A stretch of DNA of 64,000 nt from Candidatus Defluviilinea proxima. GTDB lineage: Bacteria; Chloroflexota; Anaerolineae; Anaerolineales; Villigracilaceae. This document shows positions 8,371-15,604 of this stretch, piece by piece (position 1 is the first letter of the stretch; each line of letters opens with the position of its first letter). The notes beneath the pieces are model-generated. The model worked only from the letters and a program-made list of their open reading frames with translations, was not told the origin of the DNA and did not search any database. The translations under genes were made by a program, and so were the position numbers. Location of the stretch: the NCBI GenBank assembly GCA_016721115.1, contig JADKIW010000001.1:4789501-4853500 (forward strand). The letters are read 5' to 3'.

Positions 8371-10227
8371 ATGACCGAAACCACTCAACAGTTTACGTTT
8401 AAAGCAGAGACCAAACAACTGCTTAATATCCTGATCCACTCTTTATACAAGGACCGAGAAGTATTCCTGCGGGAATTGCTTTCAAACGCGTCAGATGCGT
8501 TGAACCGCATGCGCTTCGAGATGGTCACCAACCAGAATGTACTCGATTCCAAAGCGGAGCTGAGCATCCATATCGAGGTGGATAAAGACAAAAACACACT
8601 CGTCATCACCGACACCGGCATCGGCATGACACGCGATGAGATCATCGAGAATTTAGGGACAATCGCTCAATCTGGCGCGCGGAATTTCATCGAAGCGGCC
8701 AAAGGCAAGAATGACGACATTTCCAAGGTGATCGGGCAATTCGGGGTGGGATTCTATTCTGTGTTCATGGTGGCCGAATCGGTACGGGTGATCTCGCGTT
8801 CGTTCAAGCCTGAGGCGGAGGCGGTGAGTTGGTACGCTACCGGCGAGGATAATTTCATTATCGGCGCGGCAGACAAAAGCGAGAGAGGGACGCGGATCGA
8901 AGTCAAATTAAAAGAGGATGCCTCTGAATTCGCCGAAGAATATCGCCTGAAGAATATCATCCACAAACATTCTGATTACATCGGCTTCCCCATTTACATG
9001 GGCGATGGCAAGGACGCGGTCAACAAGCAAACTTCGCTGTGGCGCACACCACGCAAGGATGTGACTGACGAGCAGTACAAAGAGTTTTACAAACAGACCA
9101 CGTTGGATTTCGAAGACCCACTCGCACACATCCACATGGTGACCGATGCACCGGTGCAGTTGTATGCGCTGTTGTATATCCCCGGCAAATCGGAACGCAG
9201 TATGTTCTCACTGCGCAAAGAGGACGGGTTGAAGTTGTACACGCGCAACATTTTGATCGACGAATACAACAAGGACCTGTTGCCCGAATACCTGCGCTTC
9301 GTGCAAGGCGTGGTGGACTCGGAAGATTTGCCGCTCAACGTCTCTCGTGAAACTGTTCAAGCCAGCGGACTGATGCCCAAGCTGAAGAAGGTGTTGACAG
9401 GCCAGGTAATGCGCGAGTTGGAGAACATGGCGAAGAACAAAGCCGAGACCTATCAAACGTTCTGGCAGGAGTTCGGCGTGTATCTCAAGCAAGGCATCGC
9501 CGCCAACCCAGCGGACGCCGATACGATCAATCCGTTGTTGCGCTTCAAAACCAATTTAAATCCTGAAGTGTGGTCATCATTGGAAGATTATGTGGGACGC
9601 ATGAAAGATGGGCAGAAGGAAATCTTCTACATCGTGGGCGAAGACCCGAAGTCTGTGTTGCGAAGCCCACATTTGGATTACTTCCATTCACAGGGCACAG
9701 AAGTGTTACTGCTCACCGACCCGATGGATTCGTTCATGTTGATGGGCTTGCGCAAGTACAAGGATTTCGATCTGAAGAACGTATCGCAAGCGGAAGTGGA
9801 CACAACTAAAAAGACAGAGAACCAACCCGAAGAAGAGAAGATCCCCGATACGGATTTCACTTCGCTGGTGGAGCAGTTCAAAAAGGTGTTGGGCGAACGC
9901 GTGACCGATGTGCGCGCCAGCAATCGTTTGACCCAGTCTGTGGCGCGGTTGGCAGATGCAGATAACAACGTCAATCCCGAAATGCAACGTGTGTATAAGT
10001 ATCTTGGTCAGGACTATGACGCGCCCAAGAAAGTGTTGGAGTTGAATCCGTCACATTCCATCTTGAAGAACCTACTCGGCCTTGAAGTTGGCTCAGAACT
10101 GCAGACCATCATCATCGAGCAAATTTATGATAGCGCCCTACTCGTAGAAGGACTACACCCCGACCCATCGAGCATCGCTCCTCGTGTTCAACAGATCATT
10201 GAAGCGGCGCTGGCGCGTAAAGCCTGA
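8371..10227 (+). CDS. htpG: Molecular chaperone HtpG (Hsp90)
   Basis: 618 residues, the usual HtpG length. The GHKL ATPase domain shows FLRELLSNASDALNRMRFE, VITDTGIGMTRDEI, LGTIAQSGARNF and IGQFGVGFYSVFMVA, which bind ATP. The middle domain has LPLNVSRETVQ with the catalytic Arg loop, and the C-terminal dimerisation domain ends before residue 618. The chaperone remodels client proteins with DnaK. GGAGG lies 6 nt before the ATG. No CIRCE element is seen upstream. Confidence 0.97.
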   Translation: MTETTQQFTFKAETKQLLNILIHSLYKDREVFLRELLSNASDALNRMRFEMVTNQNVLDSKAELSIHIEVDKDKNTLVITDTGIGMTRDEIIENLGTIAQSGARNFIEAAKGKNDDISKVIGQFGVGFYSVFMVAESVRVISRSFKPEAEAVSWYATGEDNFIIGAADKSERGTRIEVKLKEDASEFAEEYRLKNIIHKHSDYIGFPIYMGDGKDAVNKQTSLWRTPRKDVTDEQYKEFYKQTTLDFEDPLAHIHMVTDAPVQLYALLYIPGKSERSMFSLRKEDGLKLYTRNILIDEYNKDLLPEYLRFVQGVVDSEDLPLNVSRETVQASGLMPKLKKVLTGQVMRELENMAKNKAETYQTFWQEFGVYLKQGIAANPADADTINPLLRFKTNLNPEVWSSLEDYVGRMKDGQKEIFYIVGEDPKSVLRSPHLDYFHSQGTEVLLLTDPMDSFMLMGLRKYKDFDLKNVSQAEVDTTKKTENQPEEEKIPDTDFTSLVEQFKKVLGERVTDVRASNRLTQSVARLADADNNVNPEMQRVYKYLGQDYDAPKKVLELNPSHSILKNLLGLEVGSELQTIIIEQIYDSALLVEGLHPDPSSIAPRVQQIIEAALARKA

Positions 10228-10239
10228 GCCGCATAAAGA

Positions 10240-10310
10240 CTAACCACGGAGACACGAAAACACGGAGAAAATCTTTGAAAAACTCCGTGACTCTGTGTCT
10301 CTGTGGTTAG
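10240..10310. repeat. Palindromic intergenic repeat of the CCACGGAGACAC type
   Basis: The left arm CTAACCACGGAGACAC (10240-10255) pairs with GTGTCTCTGTGGTTAG (10295-10310), with inner ACGGAG/CTCCGT. Related palindromes occur at 24007-24074 (CCACGGAGTCACTGAG) and 53357-53427 (AACACAAAGGACAC). Each lies between genes. They look like a dispersed hairpin element; this one may also end htpG transcription. Confidence 0.6.
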
Positions 10311-10434
10311 GACGTGACTTTCTTCCCCACTCTATTTCAACCTTTGCAAATCAATAATCTTTTTTCTCCCGCCACCCGGTGATTAATTTTAACAGGAAGG
10401 TCTATTACACTGGAATTACCAGAAAGGAGTACCC

Positions 10435-10792
10435 ATGAGCGAAAAAAGAAAGTCGAAGCGGAAGAAGATCATGGCGTTCACGCCCGTATACAACCCTACG
10501 AGAACGGTTCTGTATGGCTACATCGGGAATCTGACCATGATGGGGGCGCTGGTGATCGGGGAAAAAGAACTGGAGGTGGGGGCAGAATCTGACCTTCATC
10601 ATTGACTTCCCTGAAACTCCTGAGTTCTCTACCCATAAGATGAAGGTCATGGCCAGGGTGATCTGGAACAAATGGGAACCAGTTGACAGTTCAGGATGTC
10701 ACTGCTGGCTAAAACCGAAGGGGAAATTTTCAAATGGGGGTTTCCCCGCATTCTTTATTTTTTCAACTCGACAGTTTTTATATTTTCCTTGA
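10435..10792 (+). pseudogene. PilZ-like c-di-GMP-binding domain gene, frameshifted
   Basis: Frame 1 (10435-10605) reads MSEKRKSKRKKIMAF, then YIGNLTMMGALVIGEKELEVG and stops. Frame 2 continues with NLTFIIDFPETPEF and MKVMARVIWN up to a TGA at 10790. Removing one G from the GGGGG run near 10577-10582 joins them as ELEVGQNLTFIIDF, a normal PilZ beta-barrel. The (D/N)x(S/T)xxG PilZ motif is present as NLTMMG, with a basic KRK stretch where RxxxR is expected. AAAGGAG lies 6 nt before the ATG. The last 30 or so residues look unlike PilZ. It is directly upstream of a c-di-GMP riboswitch. It could be a true pseudogene or a homopolymer sequencing error. Confidence 0.6.
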
Positions 10793-10824
10793 CACACTCC
10801 TGCAACGTAAAAAAGTTTTACTGG

Positions 10825-10833
10825 TGCTATAGT
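10825..10833 (+). promoter_or_regulatory. Extended -10 promoter of the riboswitch leader
   Basis: TGcTATAGT at 10825-10833 gives a start near 10840, just before the riboswitch aptamer. A TTGACA at 10789-10794 is too far (33 nt) to be its -35 box, so the extended -10 probably suffices. Confidence 0.4.
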
Positions 10834-10847
10834 AGGCGCATAAGACA

Positions 10848-10948
10848 ACATCCGATAAAGGCAAAACCGGTGAAAGCCGGTGACGCAAAGCCATGGGTCT
10901 ACCGTCATACTAGAGATGACCACGACCGCCAGGCCGCCGAAGATCACA
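10848..10948 (+). promoter_or_regulatory. Cyclic-di-GMP-I (GEMM) riboswitch aptamer
   Basis: The segment carries the conserved GEMM-I blocks in order: AAGGCAAAACC, a GAAA tetraloop (ccggtGAAAgccgg), TGACGCAAAGCC, a GGTCTAC strand, a variable hairpin (GTCAT..ATGAC), then ACGACCGCCAGGCCGCCGA. The GAAA loop and its receptor in the second hairpin, and GACGCAAAGCC at the ligand site, are the diagnostic parts. It precedes the second export cassette (first gene at 11082), so c-di-GMP should control secretion of the fibre-like protein. A terminator follows in the leader. Confidence 0.85.
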
Positions 10949-10970
10949 AAGTTTTTTTGTGCGAATTTGG

Positions 10971-10995
10971 CCTGGCTACTACAGCCAGGTTTTTT
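10971..10995 (+). terminator. Terminator in the riboswitch leader (expression platform)
   Basis: CCTGGCT (10971-10977) pairs with AGCCAGG (10983-10989), followed by TTTTTT. It lies about 25 nt after the aptamer and 87 nt before the ATG at 11082. A second short hairpin with seven Ts (CACAAAG/TTTTTTTGTG) lies between the two. This fits transcriptional control by the aptamer. Confidence 0.75.
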
Positions 10996-11081
10996 ATTCG
11001 GATGGCATGTCTACCTTGAGAAAGTTCGTTTCACAAGCGCGGATCGACAAAAGCCTGTCCGCAAACAAAAGGAGTATTGCC

Positions 11082-11450
11082 ATGTTTCGTAATTTCAAAG
11101 TTCTATTGATCGCGTTTGCCGTCCTCGTCCTTGCAGCAAGCAGCTACGCTTTCGCTGCAGCCATCACAGGTATCCCAGACAGCAAAGCAGGTACAGGTTC
11201 GGGAACTGTCACTGGGTACGTTGTCAGTAATGTTGCCTACACATTCAATACAAGCGATCCGACCCTTCTTGACCAGGTTGATTTCACATTAGACGCGACA
11301 GCTACCTCGGTAAAGATACAAGTAAATACTGTTGCCGGTGACTGGTATACCTGCACTAATGTTTTGACTGATTGGACCTGCATCACAACCAGCCCACAAG
11401 CGACGACCGCCACCATGGACACGCTCACGATAGTCGCCAGCGACCATTAA
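11082..11450 (+). CDS. Small secreted protein of the SipW-like cassette (candidate fibre subunit), copy 2
   Basis: 122 residues from the ATG at 11082, which has AAAAGGAG 8 nt upstream. Signal helix VLLIAFAVLVLAASSYAFAA, then mature ITGIPDSKAGTGSGTVTGYV, a Thr/Ser/Asp-rich beta region with VDFTLDATATSVKIQV, two cysteines (WYTC, WTC), and the end LTIVASDH. It aligns along its length with the copies at 4014 and 6661. Expression should depend on the c-di-GMP riboswitch directly upstream. A long hairpin terminator separates it from the peptidase gene, as in copy 1. Confidence 0.75.
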   Translation: MFRNFKVLLIAFAVLVLAASSYAFAAAITGIPDSKAGTGSGTVTGYVVSNVAYTFNTSDPTLLDQVDFTLDATATSVKIQVNTVAGDWYTCTNVLTDWTCITTSPQATTATMDTLTIVASDH

Positions 11451-11488
11451 TCGGTAAGATGCAAACAAATAAATCTTGATCCGATGGT

Positions 11489-11532
11489 TTTGGAAATACG
11501 GCCTGACCTCTCGGTCAGGCCGTATTTCCAAA
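11489..11532 (+). terminator. Terminator-like hairpin between copy 2 secreted protein and its peptidase
   Basis: A 20-bp perfect stem (11489-11508 with 11513-11532: core GGAAATACGGCCTGACC/GGTCAGGCCGTATTTCC) with a 4-nt loop, flanked by A/T. It sits where copy 1 has its hairpin, so leaky termination after the first gene is conserved in both cassettes. Confidence 0.75.
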
Positions 11533-11575
11533 TAAACAACTTGTCCATTTCATACCTACCCACTGCAAGGCTAAC

Positions 11576-13285
11576 ATGAAACAATCTCAGCGTCGGCCAT
11601 CCATTTTTTTGAACATCATCCTGTTTGCAGGCCTGGTGGTTATGTGGATTGCCTTCGCCCCTACCAAGCTTGGCGGGCAGGCATCCTATGTGATGGTGAA
11701 TGGCATCAGCATGGAGCCCAACTACCATACTGGCGACCTGGTCATTGTCCGTAAAGCGCAGACATATCAAGTTGGTGATGTAGTCACTTATCGTGATGCC
11801 ATCCTGGGCGATTACATCATTCATCGCATCATCGCCATAGGGCAGGATAAGTATGTATTCAAAGGCGATAACAATTCGTGGATCGATGTGTATCGTCCAA
11901 CACAGGAAGAAATTGTCGGCAAACAGTGGATCTATATTCCAAAGCTTGGAAATTTTTTCAAGTGGATGCGTGTACCACTGCACCTGGCTCTCATGATCGT
12001 TTTGCTCGGAGGTGTTCTTATGAAAGGTATGATCAATTCAGAAAAACAGGGAAAGCAAAACCGCCCATCAGAAGGCTTTGGCGGGATGCTCGAAGGCGGT
12101 CTCTATCTCTTTGGGATATGTACTTTGATCTTTCTTGGGCTGGCTGTTTTCGCTTTCATTCGTCCATCGACACGCCCGGCAGATATGATCAAGTATCAGC
12201 AGGAAAGTCATTTCTCCTATTCGGCCACCGGCACACCTGTCCTCTACGACTCAAATGTGGTGCAATCCGGCGAGCCGGTCTTTCCCAAACTCGCTTGTTT
12301 CCTCAACGTTGATTTTACTTATAGCGTTTCAGGTGACCAACTCCAGGGTGTATCAGGAGCGCATCAGCTCGTGGCACGCGTCATGGACGAACAGAGCGGC
12401 TGGCAGCGCACCATCCCCGTCAACCAGCCAACCGCCTTTAGCGGGAATACATTTACTTCCGCATCCATCGTTGACCTGTGTCAGGTTATCGCGCTGGTCA
12501 ATACATTGGAGCAGGAAACCGGATTACGTGCCAATACGTATACGTTGGAGATCATCCCGCAAGTGAAGATAACAGCCAATGCGGCTGGGACACAGATCAC
12601 CGATTCATTCGACCCCAAACTTGTATTCCGTTTCGACGATGTTCACTTCTTCCTTTTCACTCCCAAGGGGCAGGATGATCCACTGAATTTCTCTCAACAA
12701 AGTTCGGCACAGAACCCCAACGTAGCGGCAAGCACCATTTCCATTCTCGGTTGGGAGCCGACAGTTTCAAAGGTCCGAACGATCGCATTGTTCGGGCTGG
12801 CAGTATCAATGAGCGGAATCATCCTCCTCGGGCTTCAGGCATTTGCAACGGCACAGCACAGTCAGGAAGAATGGATCAAATTAAGGTACAACGCATTACT
12901 GGTAAACGTCTACGAACGGGACATTCAGCCTGCGTCCACGCTCATAGATGTCACCACTATAGATGAATTAGCAAAACTGGCAGATCGGCATAACACCGTT
13001 ATTCTGCATATGACCCTCAACTTCCTGCATTGTTATCTTGTTCAGGGCAACGGGGTTACATATCGCTTCGTGTTCAGCGCTGGGAAAAGCAGCGCTCCTC
13101 TGATCGAACCACCGCGCAGGGAAATGGTCAATTACGCAACGGACATTAAGCGAATGAACATCGTAGAGGCGCAGCCTGTCGACGACACACGCATTCGGTA
13201 TGCAGTTAACAATAACGTTTACAGAAATAATGACGGATACTCTGAACCGATAAAAACAGTGATCATGAGGAAAATAAAAATATGA
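11576..13285 (+). CDS. ER-type (SipW-like) signal peptidase fused to a DUF5305-like extracytoplasmic domain, copy 2
   Basis: 569 residues, colinear with the protein at 4478. First helix IILFAGLVVMWIAFAP, then catalytic Ser in GISMEPNY, His in YIIHRIIAIG and the acidic motif KGDNNSWIDVY, making it a Ser-His (S26B) peptidase. More helices follow near residues 135-152 and 180-205, an outside beta domain (SHFSYSATGTPVLYDSNVV to FRFDDVHFFLF), a helix near 400-425 and a cytosolic domain with IDVTTIDELAKLADRHN. This copy has about 30 extra C-terminal residues. It overlaps the RTX gene by 4 nt. The first and last thirds are better conserved between copies than the outside domain, which suggests substrate-specific contacts there. 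Confidence 0.8.
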   Translation: MKQSQRRPSIFLNIILFAGLVVMWIAFAPTKLGGQASYVMVNGISMEPNYHTGDLVIVRKAQTYQVGDVVTYRDAILGDYIIHRIIAIGQDKYVFKGDNNSWIDVYRPTQEEIVGKQWIYIPKLGNFFKWMRVPLHLALMIVLLGGVLMKGMINSEKQGKQNRPSEGFGGMLEGGLYLFGICTLIFLGLAVFAFIRPSTRPADMIKYQQESHFSYSATGTPVLYDSNVVQSGEPVFPKLACFLNVDFTYSVSGDQLQGVSGAHQLVARVMDEQSGWQRTIPVNQPTAFSGNTFTSASIVDLCQVIALVNTLEQETGLRANTYTLEIIPQVKITANAAGTQITDSFDPKLVFRFDDVHFFLFTPKGQDDPLNFSQQSSAQNPNVAASTISILGWEPTVSKVRTIALFGLAVSMSGIILLGLQAFATAQHSQEEWIKLRYNALLVNVYERDIQPASTLIDVTTIDELAKLADRHNTVILHMTLNFLHCYLVQGNGVTYRFVFSAGKSSAPLIEPPRREMVNYATDIKRMNIVEAQPVDDTRIRYAVNNNVYRNNDGYSEPIKTVIMRKIKI

Positions 13286-13677
13286 AAGTACCGTTCTCTA
13301 TAAAATTCTTCGCGTTCGGTGCATTTACATTGATCCTGGTCAGTGTTGTTTCTGCTTTTGCCGCAGGTATCAACGTACCGGACACGAATGTTGGGGCTGA
13401 GTCGATTCCCGTCTATGCGGAAGATATCAAACCACCCGTTTGTGCTGGGATCTATCTGACGAACATCGTCAGCGGGTCAGGCACAGTGACTGGAACATCG
13501 GGCAATGACCTAATCATTGGAAGCACAGGTACAGACTCTATCGACGGCCTGGGTGGAGACGATTGCATCCTCGGCGGAGGAGGTGATGACATTTTGACCG
13601 GCGGTGATGGGAATGACATCTGCCTCGGTAGTTCGGGGGTAGATACGTTTGACACTTGCGAGAGCGAGATCCAATAA
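13282..13677 (+). CDS. Small secreted RTX-type calcium-binding protein, copy 2
   Basis: 131 residues, the same length as copy 1 (6118-6513). Signal helix FFAFGAFTLILVSVVSAFAA, mature start GINVPDTNVGAES, and C-terminal RTX repeats (LGGDDCILGGGGDD, LTGGDGNDICLG, SGVDTFDTCESE). The GGxGxD loops bind calcium in known RTX proteins. Its ATG overlaps the peptidase stop (ATGA), and AGGAAAA lies before it. The RTX block here is closer to consensus than in copy 1. A terminator follows 37 nt later. Confidence 0.82.
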   Translation: MKVPFSIKFFAFGAFTLILVSVVSAFAAGINVPDTNVGAESIPVYAEDIKPPVCAGIYLTNIVSGSGTVTGTSGNDLIIGSTGTDSIDGLGGDDCILGGGGDDILTGGDGNDICLGSSGVDTFDTCESEIQ

Positions 13678-13714
13678 CAAATGACGACTCGTTTCTTATA
13701 GTCTCAAATAAAAT

Positions 13715-13754
13715 AAACGGACTCGAAAACACCTCGAGGTTTTCAAGTCCGTTT
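13715..13754. terminator. Bidirectional terminator after the second RTX gene
   Basis: AAACGGACTcGAAAAC (13715-13730) pairs with GTTTTCaAGTCCGTTT (13739-13754) with one mismatch and an 8-nt loop, flanked by A-rich and T-rich runs. It ends the second cassette and also lies right after the stop of the small minus-strand ORF. Confidence 0.8.
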
Positions 13755-13868
13755 TTAAATGCGATGTATCGTGAAACTGCTAACGTTCGAAGAACATGGT
13801 GATGCCCCATCGTCCCCCGAATCACTGCCGGGGAAGTTACACCCCGTCAGTGCCATCAGCAAAACCAA
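13755..13868 (-). CDS. Putative 37-residue lipoprotein
   Basis: Reads LVLLMALTGCNFPGSDSGD and ends at a TAA at 13755. AGGAGG at 13874-13879 stands 5 nt before a TTG start at 13868; an ATG lies four codons later. The hydrophobic start followed by ALTGC is a lipobox, so a tiny lipoprotein is plausible. It has no positively charged N-terminus, which weakens the call. The region between it and the next gene (13880-14060) is AT-rich with no other ORF. Confidence 0.35.
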   Translation of the reverse strand: MVLLMALTGCNFPGSDSGDDGASPCSSNVSSFTIHRI

Positions 13869-14060
13869 AGTAACCTCCTATATGTTCACTCTGTAACAAT
13901 GGCTCTTGCTTTTCGTTCTGCATATTCAGCCGAAGTATCTTCATCCAAAAAAAACTATACATAAGTACTATAAAAAGGTTTTTACAAAAAACCATGTTAA
14001 GATTTTAATATGACAAAATTTGTCGCACACAAAATCCTATTAATCTAAAAGGAGAGAACA

Positions 14061-14302
14061 ATGAGCTTACTAATATGGATTATCAGCGGTATCATCGCGG
14101 GCTGGCTGGCTGGCGTCATCGTAAAGGTGGCGGCTTCGGCTTGATCGGTGACTTGATCGTCGGCTTGATCGGTGGTTTGATCGGCGGTTGGCTGGCTGGC
14201 CTTTTGGGATTACAAGCCACGAGTTGGCTTGGACAGATCCTGGTGGCAGCACTCGGTGGTGTTGTATTGGTCCTTGTCATCAGGGCAATACGCCGCATCT
14301 AG
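14061..14302 (+). pseudogene. GlsB/YeaQ/YmgE-type small membrane protein gene, frameshifted
   Basis: AAAAGGAG precedes ATG 14061. The frame reads MSLLIWIISGIIAGWLAGV and then stops at 14142-14144, while the +2 frame continues with GGGFGLIGDLIVGLIGG and ends RAIRRI at 14302. Adding one G after GTAAAGG (near 14127) restores the normal family sequence GVIVKGGGFGLIGD of about 80 residues with three membrane helices. This is a stress-associated membrane family. The indel is next to a G run, so a sequencing error is possible. Confidence 0.7.
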
Positions 14303-14310
14303 TTTCTACA

Positions 14311-14346
14311 AAAAAGGACTCGCAGTTCAAACTGCGAGTCCTTTTT
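14311..14346. terminator. Bidirectional terminator between the GlsB-like and HsmA-like genes
   Basis: AAAAAGGACTCGCAGTT (14311-14327) pairs perfectly with AACTGCGAGTCCTTTTT (14330-14346), loop 2 nt. It serves two convergent genes. Confidence 0.85.
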
Positions 14347-14363
14347 ATTTAATATACAAGATC

Positions 14364-14729
14364 TCATTCAAGCATTCGAAGCACCATCGGGCTGAAATAC
14401 GGGATGAGCCAGACCAGCCAGACAAAAATGCTGAACTTGTGGAAATTCACGATCATCTTCTCGTCCTTCTTCACAAGGACGACAGTCGCCCAGAGGGCAT
14501 GGACGAACATCAGGAGGATCGCAAGCAGGCCCGATATGCCGTGGACATCGAAACTCATGCCGCCCACGTAATCGAACATCATGCCCGTGCCCCATGTATC
14601 GCAGACCAGCCCCAGGTAAAAGAAGACCGTGTGCCAGATTTTGAGTCGCCCTTGCAGGCGCTCACTCCACACACCGATGGAATAAAGGATCAAAGCCGAA
14701 TTGATCACGATTACAGCGAGGGGATTCAT
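14364..14729 (-). CDS. HsmA-type (TIGR03987) four-helix membrane protein
   Basis: 121 residues from the ATG at 14729, chosen because GGAGG lies 8 nt upstream. Four hydrophobic segments: NPLAVIVINSALILYSIGVW, VFFYLGLVCDTWGTGMMF, GLLAILLMFVHALWATVVL and FSIFVWLVWLIPYFSPMVL. The H-x-x-x-x-L-x-C-D-T-W-G-T-G core is characteristic of a small conserved family of unknown function named TIGR03987/HsmA; I recall this name without being able to check it. Conserved His residues suggest metal or heme binding, but that is inference. Confidence 0.6.
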   Translation of the reverse strand: MNPLAVIVINSALILYSIGVWSERLQGRLKIWHTVFFYLGLVCDTWGTGMMFDYVGGMSFDVHGISGLLAILLMFVHALWATVVLVKKDEKMIVNFHKFSIFVWLVWLIPYFSPMVLRMLE

Positions 14730-14744
14730 GGATGGTTCCTCCAA

Positions 14745-14968
14745 AATTATTTTTTACATCGAGAGAATTATAGTGACCTCCCCCCAAAGCGGACTGTGTC
14801 AAACATCACGTAAAGTCAGTTCAATTGCTCGTGTTAGGCAGTGTTGGCCTCCCCGACTTGGGGGAGGTTAATACTCGCCAGATGGGTGTTCCGAGTCTTT
14901 AAGGGTTACTATAAAGTAAAGGAGATAAGAATTTCAACCAACCCCATAACTAATAAAAGGAACTCACA
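14745..14968. other. Intergenic region with a GC hairpin upstream of the DUF892 gene
   Basis: 224 nt. CCTCCCCgacttGGGGGAGG (14851-14870) forms a compact hairpin. AAAGGAACTCACA precedes the ATG at 14969. No ORF is seen. Confidence 0.4.
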
Positions 14969-15472
14969 ATGACAAAAGAACTAACCCTGCACGATATGTA
15001 TGTTGAGCACTTGAAGGACATGTATAGTGCCGAAAATCAGATTCTCAAAGCCCTGCCGAAAGTTATCCAAGGCGTCACTTCTTCTGAATTGAAGAAGGCT
15101 TTGGAAAAACATCTCAAGGAGACGGAAGGCCAAGTTGCCCGCATTGAGCAGGTTTCTCAATCTTTGGATGTCAGTCCGCGCGGGAAGAAATGCGCAGGCA
15201 TGGAAGGCGTTCTTGAAGAAGGCAAAGAAGCCCTCGCGGAAGAATATGCTTCTCCAGACTTGATGGATTCAGCCTTGATCGGTGGATGTCAAAAAGTTGA
15301 GCATTATGAGATCTGTGGTTATAAAGACCTGATCCATATGGCTGAATTGTTAGGTGACAATAAAGCCGTTGACCTTCTGACGAAATCACTTCATGAAGAA
15401 GAAGCTGCCGATCAAAAACTGGCAGAGTTGGGTGAGAACATGATCACCCCTGAAACTATTCAAGCGATCTAA
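14969..15472 (+). CDS. Ferritin-like DUF892 protein (YciE/YciF family)
   Basis: 167 residues, all helical. The family signature is present: LHDMYVEHLKDMYSAENQIL at the start, LKEHLKET-like KHLKETEGQVARIEQV, the CAGMEGVLEEG segment, and HYEICGYKDL followed by LHEEEAADQKL. YciF-type proteins are four-helix bundles that can bind a di-metal centre through Glu and His residues and are linked to stress responses. The Glu residues in SAENQ, ETEGQ, VEHYE and HEEEA are retained. GGAAC lies 6 nt before the ATG. A terminator follows. Confidence 0.88.
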   Translation: MTKELTLHDMYVEHLKDMYSAENQILKALPKVIQGVTSSELKKALEKHLKETEGQVARIEQVSQSLDVSPRGKKCAGMEGVLEEGKEALAEEYASPDLMDSALIGGCQKVEHYEICGYKDLIHMAELLGDNKAVDLLTKSLHEEEAADQKLAELGENMITPETIQAI

Positions 15473-15494
15473 ATTTTAGAGGCTAAGAACAAGA

Positions 15495-15529
15495 ACTCCC
15501 TGGATGAACACCCAGGGAGTTTGTTTTTT
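15495..15529 (+). terminator. Intrinsic terminator after the DUF892 gene
   Basis: ACTCCCTGG (15495-15503) pairs with CCAGGGAGT (15512-15520), followed by TTGTTTTTT. A classical Rho-independent terminator. Confidence 0.85.
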
Positions 15530-15604
15530 ATAAGATCTCCCTCAAATACGACAGTTAAATTCTGGCCGCATAAAAAGTTTTCATGTCGCATTTGGCGCGT
15601 AGCG

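Noticed and set aside
9678..9974. Minus-strand frames inside htpG
   Set aside because: They are antisense shadows of a full-length, well-conserved htpG.
10789..10794. TTGACA as -35 box for the riboswitch promoter
   Set aside because: The distance to the TATAGT -10 box is 33 nt, too far for sigma-70; the extended -10 is the better candidate.
14851..14870. GC hairpin as a terminator
   Set aside because: There is no T-run on either side, and it lies in a region upstream of a gene; its role is open.
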